64,000 nt of DNA. Origin: Symsagittifera roscoffensis. Its lineage: Eukaryota > Xenacoelomorpha > Acoela > Convolutidae. Each line of letters begins with the position of its first letter. The first letter of the stretch is position 1. Under the pieces are notes generated by a model that was not told where the DNA came from, did no database searches, and saw nothing but the letters and a program-made list of their open reading frames with translations. Both the position numbers and the translations under genes were made by a program. Below are positions 54,668-64,000 of this stretch, one piece after another. The stretch lies in contig NC_087068.1 of the NCBI RefSeq assembly GCF_963678635.1, positions 39,395,649-39,459,648 of the forward strand, written 5' to 3'.

Positions 54668-56325
54668 AATTCTGTGCGTAAAAGTTTGTGTTGCTGTAAA
54701 ATATGGGAATCTTGAGTAATACTTTTTATTAAAATAGCGGTCAAAAAATTGAGTTTAAACTAATGTGCTTTGAGTTTATGTTTTTTAAATTAATCAAAAT
54801 TTAAAAAAACTTTATTTCTTTGAACTACTGGAACCAATTTAAAACAAGTTATTTTTGTTTTCAATTGTAATCTTTGATAAATATGACTGTAAAATATTTA
54901 GAACTAACAAATCATAATCCATTACTAAAACTCATGATAATTTGTAAAGCTGAAATTATTTTTACTTTCAGTCGGAGAAAAAAAATTCAACTTAGAAAGT
55001 AGTTACTTTTCCTCTTCTCTAACCTCCCAAGAATACCAGTATACACTAGATCTATTGAGACTAGGAATTATAAGAGAAAGATTAGGATCGGATGAGACTA
55101 AGAAGTTGCACGAATATAACCACCGAAAATTAGATAATGTGACAAACAGACGGTGTATCCTATCCAAAATTAATCTATGAGAAGGCCAACATAGACCTAA
55201 GCTCACTACTCAATTATCAAGTTTCTTTGTGAAGCCTTAAAAGTTCTTGCTATTAAAACTGAGAATTTTGCAAGTTTTCAAATTCCAGAAAAAAGTCTGT
55301 CAAAGCAAAAGCAGAATGTCGTGTTCCATATTCTACCATACATCATCACGTAATGAACCCAAATCCTGCCAGAACACCAATGTGTAGATTTCTCATTACA
55401 AACTACAACGTAGTTACATCGAAGTTATACAAAAGAATTTCGAACAACTAGCACTTATTTGAACTCCCATGTAATTTGTATTTCTCCGTGGTAGTGTTTT
55501 CCGTAAGTTATTTTAAAATTTTTTTCTGTAACTAATAATTAACGATTAAATTAATAATTCATAAATGAAATTCTCTGTTAAAATCAACTAAACGCCAAAA
55601 AAAGCTTTTGAAATTTTGCATGGATTCGATCGAAGTTGTGAAACACAAATTAAGATAGAAAGATTTATAGATACAGTTTATACTAATACCCATCTCATGA
55701 CCCCATCTTTCCAAAAAATGCAAAGATGCAGACCTTTTTCCCGAAGACAAGAAATTCATTCAGAGCGCGGTAAACCATTATGAAAATAAGGTGTTGAATG
55801 TTTTCCACGTAGAATTATCGTGAAAACATTCACCCTCTTTTTTTTCAAAAACTTACTTGCCTCCATAAGCATGACGTTTGATACCTTTTTTTCTGTATCG
55901 TCTGCTTACTCTCATAAAAAAATATAAAATAATTTCATTAAGCAGTTTGGGTTTGAACCCAGAACAAACAGTGCTCATGCTTTTTCAAGTTAACTGAATT
56001 TTTAGACTATATAGCAAAAAATTTGTTTGCTGAGTGTGTTTATAGGCTGGAAAGAAGAGATGGATCGAATACAGTAGATTTTGATCTTTGAGTGATGTTG
56101 GGAAAAAGGCTTTTGTGGAGTCTTTTTATAGCTTTCGAAATCAATTTGAAACCGTTTAATTTGTTTCAAAAACGTGACTCTTAGGGTTCCGAAGCAGAAA
56201 ACTTCAGCTCACATTTTGTTATATATTTTTTTTCTAATGAACGAAGGTTTATCATCGCCCAATCTCAAAAAAAATCAATGAAACAAAATAAAAATATCAT
56301 TTATATATATACCTCATCTCGGCCT
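54668..56325. other. gene-free stretch
   Basis: No supported gene. Short frames at 55003-55206 and 55559-55759 on the minus strand are unrecognised. Confidence 0.4.
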
Positions 56326-56460
56326 CATATATACCACTCGGCCTCATCATCTGATCAGGGTAGTCGCATAAACATTGAATAAAAAGTAGTCAAAACATAT
56401 ATCAAGTTTTACATAAGTTAATAAACATCGCTGCTCAACTTTCAGTCAGTGTAAGTGATA
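56326..56460 (+). repeat. diverged repeat pair with splice-donor-like end, copy 1
   Basis: Shares with 63393-63515 the order CGGCCTCAT, GTCGCATAAAC, ATATCAAGTT, and GCTGCTCAACTTTCAGTCAGTGTAAGT. The last motif would be a good 5' splice site (CAGT/GTAAGT). It could be a duplicated first exon or just a dispersed repeat. Confidence 0.4.
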
Positions 56461-56950
56461 ATTAATTGATAGGAACGACACGTTCTGATAAACAGTAAGA
56501 AGACCCAAAACTCTTCGTGCAACTAGAACTTGCTAATTGCAATTAAAAAGTTATTTTTAGTTCTGACTGATATAAAATGCACCAACTATATGCCATTATT
56601 AGCTCTTGGTACCATTCTAATTACCAAGTATTTCTTTTTAACTGTAGAACACAGTTTTCACACTATCTAAGAAACAATCCGTTTTGAAATCTAATGGAAA
56701 AGGACCGCCGTTTTCTTGATGAAGATTGATCACGCAACATAAATACCTAAGGTTATCGGATAACGACAGCGATGGTTGTGTTTTCTGTAAGTTTCTATTT
56801 TGTCTATTTTGAAAACATTTGTCTATTTTGAAAACTATAGTTCTTTGAAAACATTTGAAAACCTATTTGCTTAATTATCATGAAAATTATGCAAAAAACA
56901 TTGATTGCGACTATTAGTATTCTCTATTTTTCTCATATTAAAAATAATTT

Positions 56951-57308
56951 GATGGCTGCGTCAATTTCAATCTAAGCGTTTAGTTCTCAGCATTCGAAGG
57001 AATTTTAGGAGCTACTTTCTCTGTTGCCAAAGCACAAAGTCAACAAGCGGAGTATTTAACCTTCACTAGGTTGAAAATTCCACAACTTCTAGCCAAATGT
57101 TGAAGAAGCTGTGCAAAATGAACTGCAATAAGCTTTGGCGCAATCACGTAACAGGGCCTGATCAATTCCGAGAATGTAATTTTGAATTGCGAAATAGAGT
57201 TTTTGTGCTTCTTGCATATGAAACAGTGAAAATAGCTCCTAAAAGTCCTCTGAAAGCTGAGAATTAAACGCTTAGATTGAAAAAAAATTTGAAAAGTGCG
57301 CAGCCATC
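56951..57308. repeat. inverted repeat element
   Basis: Arms of about 70-80 bp (56951-57020 and 57228-57308) match in opposite orientation: GATGGCTGCG, TCAATCTAAGCGTTTA, TTCTCAGC, TTTTAGGAGCTA. The 207-bp centre is unique. It is MITE-like; no target duplication was identified. Confidence 0.8.
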
Positions 57309-57774
57309 ATTTTTTTTTCAAAATGATTTGAGTTTCTGAAATCCAAAAAAGAAAAGGCATTTTTTTGCAAGCCTGGCTATTTTAGCTGAGAAAGACGCAG
57401 GAAAATCCGAGCAGATGAGCGAAACAGGAGAGTAAGAGTTCAGTTCGCTGCAAAGTGCTCCATAAGTTCAAGAGAACTCTGCTCCAAGAACACTAAATGT
57501 GACGGTCGAAGATCATTGCTCTAGTATTTGCAGAAAAACTCAAGTTACCAGAATTCAAATTGACTAGAATATAAATAGTTTAATCTCAGACCTTCAAAAT
57601 ATTTCCAGCAGTTGCAATGAAAACAACGAGTTTGGCATACTTTTGCAATTTTATCATAAAGTGTTACGTAGAAAGCACTACACTAATGATGAAAGCCAAA
57701 AAAGCTAGCAATTGATTTTCGCTGACCAAGCAAGTAGTTTTGATACCGACTAGTTTTAAGATAGTCAGGAAATT

Positions 57775-58085
57775 ATATCTGAATCTGAAGACCATGGAAC
57801 CAAATCTTGTCTCTAATCAAGATTGACGTGAAACAATCAATGATATCTCTGCAGGTTGGATTAATACAAGTCCGTTGACTTATGCAAAATGGCAAATTCA
57901 GCGAAAATCGTAACACAAAGTTTATACAAGATATTTTTCCTGCCCTTTCTCAGAGTATAACGAAATCATCACTCCCTGTTTCTACTAATGCTAATGATAT
58001 CTTGCTTAAGTTATCATAAATGTCTTGGTACTGATCATCTGACACACTGGTTATGGTGTCAATTACAGCTAGCAAAACTGTCAAA
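57775..58085 (-). pseudogene. tandem-family frame in unit 1, stop-interrupted
   Basis: Equivalent to the 103-aa frame of units 2 and 3, but a single C/G change (CTCTGAGAA on the minus strand, near 57950) turns a Ser codon of the S-E-R-A-G-E segment into TGA, and further indels follow. Confidence 0.6.
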
Positions 58086-58538
58086 GATTAGTTCCTTGCC
58101 TTTTATTGGGTACTCCGAATTAAACTTGCACTTGTGAGAGAATCCTTTCATCGATGTTTGAACAAACGCGATTTGCACAAATAAACATTGAGACTCTACA
58201 GAAAAAACTAGGGAGCGAACTAGCAATTAACTGCCTCCTGCTCGACAATTTTAACATTCAAAAGCTTGACGGTCGATTATCATTGCTCTTTTATTTGCAG
58301 AAAAACTCAAATTACCAGAATTCATTTTGACTAGAAGATAAAAAGTGTAATCTCAGACCTTCAAAATATTTCCAGCAGTTGCAATGAAAACAACGAGTTT
58401 GGCATGACTTTGCAATTTTTTCATAAATTGGTTACGTAGAAAGCACTACACTAATGATGAAAGCCAAAAAACTAGCAATTGATTTTCGCTGACCAGGCAC
58501 GTATTTTGATACCGACTAGTATTAAGATAGTCAGGAAA

Positions 58539-58850
58539 TTATTTCTGAATCTGAAGACCATGGAACCCAATCATGTCCCTATTCAAGATTGACATGAAAA
58601 AATCAAGGATATCTTGGCAGTTTGGATTAATACAAGTCCGTTGACTGATGCAAGTCGGCAAATTGAGCGAAACTCGTTTTACAAGGATTATACAAGATAA
58701 CTCTCCTGCCCTTTCTGAGAGTATAACGAAATCATCATTCCCTGTTTCTACTAATGCTAATGATACATTCATTAAGTTATCAAAAATGTCTTTGTACTGA
58801 TCATCTGACACCTTGATTATGGTGTCAATTACAGCTAGCAAAACTGTCAA
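58539..58850 (-). CDS. tandem-family hypothetical protein, unit 2
   Basis: A 103-aa frame of unknown family. Visible motifs shared by all units: VSDDQY, SLALVETG, LSERAGELSCI, RVSLNLPTCISQR, NPxCQDI, RDMIxFHGLQIQ. Three to four cysteines are conserved, there is no signal peptide at this start, and a helix-rich, partly amphipathic pattern is likely. A splice-acceptor-like TTTGACAG lies just before the TTTTGCTAGC that begins the frame, so it may be an internal or last exon rather than a complete gene. Confidence 0.4.
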   Translation of the reverse strand: MTVLLAVIDTIIKVSDDQYKDIFDNLMNVSLALVETGNDDFVILSERAGELSCIILVKRVSLNLPTCISQRTCINPNCQDILDFFMSILNRDMIGFHGLQIQK

Positions 58851-59309
58851 AGATTAGTTTCTTGCCCTTTATTGGGTTCTCCGATCTAAAACATGCACTT
58901 GTGAGAGAATCCTTTCATCGATGTTTAAACAAACGCGATAAGCACAAAAAAAAATTGAGACTCTGCAGAAAAAACTAGGGTAGGAACTAGCAAAAATAAC
59001 TGCCTCCTGCTCGACAATTTTAACATTCAAAAGCTTGACGGTCGATTATCATTGCTCTTTTATTTGCAGAAAAACTCAAGTTACCAGAATTCAAATTGAC
59101 TAGAAGATAAATAGTGTAATCTCAGACCTTCAAAATATTTCCAGCAGTTGCAATGAAAACAACGAGTTTGGCATACTTTTGCAATTTTATCATAAATTGG
59201 TTACGTAGAAAGCACTACACTAATAATGAAAGCCAAAAAAACTAGCAATTGATTTTCGCTGACCAGGCACGTAGTTTTGATACCGACTAGTATTAAGATA
59301 GTCAGGAAA

Positions 59310-59621
59310 TTATTTCTGAATCTGAAGACCATGGAACCAAATCATGTCTCTAATCATGATTGACGTGAAACAAGCAATGATATCTTGGCAGGATGGATTA
59401 TTTCGACTCCGTTGACTTATGCACGTCGGCAAATTTAGCGAAACTCGTAACAAAAAGATTATACAAGATAACTCTCCTGCCCTTTCTGAGAGTTTAACGA
59501 AATCATCACTCCCTGTTTCTATTAATGCTAATGATATCTTCCTTAAGTTATCATAAATGTCTTGGTACTGATCATCTGACACACTGGTTATGGTGTCAAT
59601 TACAGCTAGCAAAACTGTCAA
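59310..59621 (-). CDS. tandem-family hypothetical protein, unit 3
   Basis: Same 103-aa frame as unit 2, ending in the same GLQIQK-stop. It differs at about 20 residues from unit 2 (for example I-T-S for I-I-K after the first Asp-Thr, R-S-R-N for R-T-C-I in the middle). It keeps the acceptor-like TTTGACAG upstream. No function can be named. Confidence 0.4.
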   Translation of the reverse strand: MTVLLAVIDTITSVSDDQYQDIYDNLRKISLALIETGSDDFVKLSERAGELSCIIFLLRVSLNLPTCISQRSRNNPSCQDIIACFTSIMIRDMIWFHGLQIQK

Positions 59622-59812
59622 AGATTAGTTCCTTGCCTTTTATTGGGTTCTCCGATCTCAAATTTGCACTTGTGAGAGAATCCTTTCATCGATGTTTAAA
59701 CAAACGCGATATGCACAAATAAAAATTGAGACTCTACAAAAAAAAACTAGGGAGCGAACTAGCAAAATAACTGCCTCCTGCTCAACACTTTTAACATTCA
59801 AAAGCTAATTGT

Positions 59813-60144
59813 GACGGTTGAAGATCATTGCTCTATTATTTGCAGAAAAACGCAATTTACCAGAATGATAACTACATTAAGTTATCATAAATGTATTGGT
59901 AATGATCATCTGACACACTGGTTATGGTGTCAATTACAGCTAGCAAAACTGTCAAAGATTAGTTCTTGCCTTTTATTGGGTTCTCCAATCTCAAACTTGC
60001 ACTTGTGAGAGAATCCTTTCTTCGATGTTTAAACAAGCGCGATATGCACAAAAAAAAATTGAGACTTTACAGAAAAAACTAGGAAGCGAACTAGTAAAAA
60101 AAAAGCCTCCTGCTCGAAATTTTTAAAATTCAAAAGCTAAATGT
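59813..60144 (-). pseudogene. tandem-family unit 4, deletion remnant
   Basis: Only the two ends of the unit remain; the jump at about 59867 removes roughly 440 bp including nearly all of the reading frame. Confidence 0.8.
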
Positions 60145-60326
60145 GACAGTCGAAGATCCTTGCTCTTTTATTTGCGGAAAAACTCAAGTTACCAAAATTC
60201 AAACTGACTAGAAGATAAATAGTGTAATCTCAGACCTTCAAAATATTTCCAGCAGTTGCAATGAAAACAACGAGTTTGGCATACTTTTGCAATTTTATCA
60301 TAAAGTGTTACGTAGAAAGCACTACA

Positions 60327-60710
60327 CTAATGATGAAAGCCAAAAAAGCTATCAATTGATTTTCGCTGACCAGGCACGTAGTTTTGATATCGACTAGTAT
60401 TAAGATAGTCAGGAAAGTATTCCTGAATCTGAAGACCATGGAAGCAAATCATGTCTCTAATCATGATTGACGTGAAACAATCAATGATATCTTGGCAGGT
60501 TGGATTAATACAAGTCCGTTGACTTATGCAAGTCGGCAAATTTAGCGAAACTCGTAACACAAAGATTATACAAGATAACTCTCCTGCCCTTTCTGAGAGT
60601 ATAACGAAATCATCACTCCCTGTTTCTACTAATGCTAATGATATATTCATTAACTTATCATGAGTGTCTTTGTACTGATCATCTGACACACTGGTTAGAC
60701 TGTCTGTCAA
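60327..60710 (-). CDS. tandem-family hypothetical protein, unit 5 (longest)
   Basis: A 127-aa frame. One base difference (GGAATAC against GAAATAA) removes the stop that ends units 2 and 3, and the frame continues for 24 residues with YFPDYLNTSRYQNYVPGQRKS to a final SFFGFHH. This may be the ancestral C-terminus. The N-terminal Val-Leu-Leu-Ala part of units 2 and 3 is altered by a small insertion (TGTC) near 60703. Confidence 0.4.
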   Translation of the reverse strand: MTDSLTSVSDDQYKDTHDKLMNISLALVETGSDDFVILSERAGELSCIIFVLRVSLNLPTCISQRTCINPTCQDIIDCFTSIMIRDMICFHGLQIQEYFPDYLNTSRYQNYVPGQRKSIDSFFGFHH

Positions 60711-60925
60711 TTACAGCTAGCAAAACTGTCAAATATTATCTCCTTGCCTTTTATTGGGTTCTCCGATCTCAAATTTGCACTTGTGAGAGAATCCTTTCAT
60801 CGATGTTTAAACAAACGCAATATGCACAAGTTAAAAATGAGACTTCACAAAAAAAACTAGGGAGCGAACTAGCAAAATAACTGCCTCCTGCTCGACAATT
60901 TTAATATTCAAAAGCTAATTGTGTT

Positions 60926-63900
60926 GTTGCGGTTTCATTTGGTCGAGTTTTACCCGTGAACAGAATGCCAACAAACTTAACCTTTTTTTTGCTGTTATGA
61001 TATTTCAATATTAGCTTTTTGTTAAGTTGCGGTTTCATCTAGAGCTTAAGCTATCGTTAAATATTTAATGCCCAGAAGCTCGGTTTTTAACGGGGTTGTA
61101 GAATTTTACCATTAATTTTTTATTTAATTTTCTCTTTTCAAATTTTTTTTTAAATAATGATAGCACCTCATCAACACAGTAAGCATACTCTCAGCCCGAT
61201 ATTCTCGAATATATTAATTTTTCTCGCTAAAATTGATCGCTTGCCAAGTTATCAGTCATTTAAGAGCGTCAGTTCTGTGAATGGTCTGTGCATTAACTTC
61301 CAAATAAATCAGAATCACGCAGAAACAATTAAAACGTAACAATAGATGGATCTTTCGACTCAAAAGTTACATTTGACCTTAACTGCGTCTTTTGCCATAC
61401 GCCAGCCAGACAAACAAAGAGTAAAAAATCCAAAAAATTGGTCGTTTTTTTTGAATTGATTTTTTTCTCTTTATGCACTGCCCCGAAGCGCCTAATCTCA
61501 AAATTCAAACTCAAGAAACTCATACTTGACTTTCTTACCATACACTTCGCGCAAACGCAGTTGCCGAAAAACGTTTTGCGTAGCTTTACTTTTCCCATGT
61601 TATTTGTTTCTGCTCTTTACCTCAAGGATTTTTCGAGCATCAAGCTGTTTGTCATAGCAAACCTATGAAAATTTTATCCAAAAAATTGCTCAAGTTTTTT
61701 TTTAGTTTTTATACTTTGATCTTTAATGTTGAACCAAATTGCGTTGATAGATGAACCAGATCACAATTTTGAGCTCAGCATATGACCTGAATCAAAAACT
61801 CAAAGTTGTGAAAACTTCAAGGTTTTGAAAGATGAAGTTCACGAAACCGAATTTATAGAATGACTCCTTTATTTGATTTACCAATCTTTCGTGTTTAAGA
61901 GATCAAAATTGGATTGACAGATTTTCAACCATAGTAACCAGAAAACTAATTGATTCATTTTGATAAATTTCAAATTAACATCCTTTAGGGCCCTGATAGG
62001 ACGAGCAGTCTAATAACATAATCTCTCTCCCTTCCCAATCTCATTATCAAGTCCGGTCGCAAATCTTTCCCCTGATTTATAAGCCTCGGTAAACACAGAA
62101 GTCAAATACCAAGCATGCCCCTAATTCATTTTCCATTGAAAAACGCGTGACAAGGATATGACTCAGACAAAACATTGACCTCTAACCAACTCTATTACCA
62201 GAAGATGAAAGCATAACTTGGATAGCCTTTAGAAATTGGAAAAAAATGTAAACATGGAGCTCTTGATGTAATTAAACCTCCTTTATCTCCCTTCGCAACC
62301 ATGAATAGCTGATCTTACCTAAAAAATAAAAATCCGTTTCCCAATTACATATCGCCCTTGTTTCTACAAGTCTTACGCCCTAAACACGTCTAACGATTAA
62401 AAAGTTTTAACCAGTGGCACATTTCTCCTTCATAAAATCCAAAAACTCTTTTTATTAAATCGTTGTACTCTTTTAGGTCAGTGCGAAAACATTATTAGTT
62501 TCCTTTCTTGGCAAAACGCTGGTTCAAATCAATTCTCAGAATTTTTGAAATCCTTTACTCTTATAGCTACGTTTAACAAACATTTTTATGTGTTTTTTTG
62601 TTAAATTTTGTAGAAAAAACCCAAAACCCTGCCCAACTGGTCACTACTAAAACAAAGCTAGAGAAATGAGGAAACCTTGTGTGCAAATTTCAAAAAAAGT
62701 TTTTTTACAAATCACAATGTATTCAAAAAATCCGTTCAAAAGAAGGGGACACACTTAGCGTAACCAATCTTGTGTTTTTTGTCCTTGTTTGATTAAATTG
62801 GTTGGTTTTGCTCTCTTTTTACTGCTTTTTATAAGTTAAGTTCTTACACATTTTGCTCCTTTTTTTCTACTTTAGTATTTAGTCCTTGTACCAAGCCTGT
62901 TGCTAGGCTATTTTATATTACCAATCGTACCACCAAGATTCACTAATGTGGAAGGCAGTAATAGAACATGAACTGGACAACGCTAACAGATGTACAATAC
63001 AAGAAAAAACAGTTGGTATTTTTTCTGAAATAAGTCTGTAGTGTCAAGAAAAACAAAAGTTATGCTTTGATGATCAGAGAGAAGACCCAATTCTCTATCG
63101 GCAGCTATAACCCAGTAAATGCAACTAGAACTTCAATACTTCAGAACTTAGCTTTGTAAATTAATTGTGATCAGTCGCCTCAAACTAAGTGCAAATGATT
63201 GTTTGAATAGCCTTGAATTTGTTACAAGAAGAAAATGAAATACATTTTTATTTTAAACTACCATTTAACTTGTTTAAAAAATGTTTCACACTTAGCTAAT
63301 AATTTGTTCTGCTGTTTTTTTACCGAACAAAAACTTAGTTTTGCCCATTCGCAAAAATTGACATTAAAATTTTTTTCAGAAAACATCACTAACATATAAC
63401 TTTTGGCCTCATAATTTCATCAAGCTAGTTGCGTAAACAACATAAACTGAATGATAAATCAAGTTATCGGGATGATAATCAACAACGCTGCTCAACTTCC
63501 AATCAGTGTAGGTAGAAAGCAGTTTTATCAATCGTTTCAATTCTCAGATTTTTACTCTTCATTGGAGTTATCTAGAGGGCAATGAACTTTTTCGTTTTGC
63601 TTTTCTCAAAAAAATTTTTGGGTTGCTTATTAGGGGACGAACAGGAAGATATTGTTTTCGAAAGACTTTGATAATTTTTGTCTATTTTTGCTTCTCTATC
63701 TGAATAATTATCCTCTTAGGTTTAAGGTGGTCTACCATAGCAATCTCTGAGCTCCAGTGTGATTTTGTTTTTTTTGTTTAACGCAAAATCATGTACCAGA
63801 AAAAATAACCGGAATGGATCGAGTGATAGTTTATTGTGATCGGATTTTTCTGCGCGACTTGCACACCAACCAGTTATCCTTGATTTAAAGTGTCAATTGA

Positions 63901-64000
63901 TACTTATTGCATCTAGAAAATACTTGTTTTGAATAGTTGAATACTAAAGAACCATCAGATTTAGTTTCGGATCATGTCAACATCCTCCTACTAAATGAAT
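60926..64000. other. gene-free stretch to the end of the window
   Basis: No convincing gene was found. Frames at 61157-61339, 61329-61598 and 61438-61668 overlap each other on both strands and lack recognisable features. A repeat matching 56326-56460 lies at 63393-63515. Confidence 0.45.
63393..63515 (+). repeat. diverged repeat pair with splice-donor-like end, copy 2
   Basis: Partner of 56326-56460: TTGGCCTCATAA, GTTGCGTAAAC, AAATCAAGTT, GCTGCTCAACTTCCAATCAGTGTAGGT. The donor-like end is weaker here (GTAGGT). Confidence 0.4.

Larger units (their letters stand above)
57501..60925. repeat. five-unit tandem array, about 770 bp per unit
   Basis: Units 57501-58267, 58268-59036, 59037-59812, 59813-60144 (440 bp missing) and 60145-60925 begin with GACGGTCGAAGATCATTGCTCT or a variant. 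Similarity extends over the whole unit, coding frame and spacer alike. Three units keep an open minus-strand frame; it is listed separately for each unit. Confidence 0.95.

Noticed and set aside
55003-55206. Possible end of a Jockey-type reverse transcriptase at 54970-55200
   Set aside because: A loose R-L-x-x-L-x-L pattern was seen on the plus strand but without neighbouring motifs; too weak to call.
57501-60925. CRISPR-like or regularly spaced repeat array
   Set aside because: Units are about 770 bp with similarity across their whole length, in a eukaryotic context.

Overview
This is a eukaryotic, almost certainly invertebrate animal, nuclear window. It is AT-rich and gene-poor, with short AG-terminated introns, AATAAA signals and no operons. 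Only three host genes are convincing: an ATG4-type autophagy protease (two exons, 9673-12378), a single-exon PUS7/TruD pseudouridine synthase (24925-26811) and a two-exon cytidine deaminase (28448-29113). A 5'-truncated second cytidine deaminase lies at 54434-54667. The phylum cannot be decided from the sequence.

Most of the rest is repeat. 0.6-1.1 kb: tRNA-like SINE pieces. 1.5-3.5 kb: a directly repeated 0.4-kb block inside a decayed minisatellite. 3.5-7.4 kb: a nearly identical 1.9-kb tandem duplication carrying large inverted repeats. 13.7-19.6 kb: a fragment of a Jockey-type retrotransposon 3' end, then a decayed minus-strand LTR element with gag and an F-type env but no pol between ~90% identical LTRs. 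20.8-24.2 kb: a full-length MULE abutting a deletion derivative, the pair enclosed by one perfect 9-bp target duplication. 27-32.3 kb: dispersed repeats, a strong hairpin and a MITE family. 33.0-33.9 kb: a second, unrelated MULE pseudogene. 39.98-40.29 kb: a hAT-like MITE. 43.7-53.9 kb: a GC-richer head-to-tail array of a dead gypsy element. 57.5-60.9 kb: five tandem ~770-bp units, three with an open 103-127 aa minus-strand frame of unknown function.

The most interesting signals are structural. The gypsy array starts and ends at the same point of its own repeat unit, as a linearised multimeric circle would, and its copies share the same disabling stops, so it was amplified as DNA after the element died. 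The MULE pair shares one outer target duplication. The 57.5-60.9 kb array is the best candidate for an undescribed gene family. Tandem DNA-level duplication recurs at many scales (17 bp, 0.4 kb, 0.77 kb, 1.9 kb, 5.2 kb) and may be a property of this genome.
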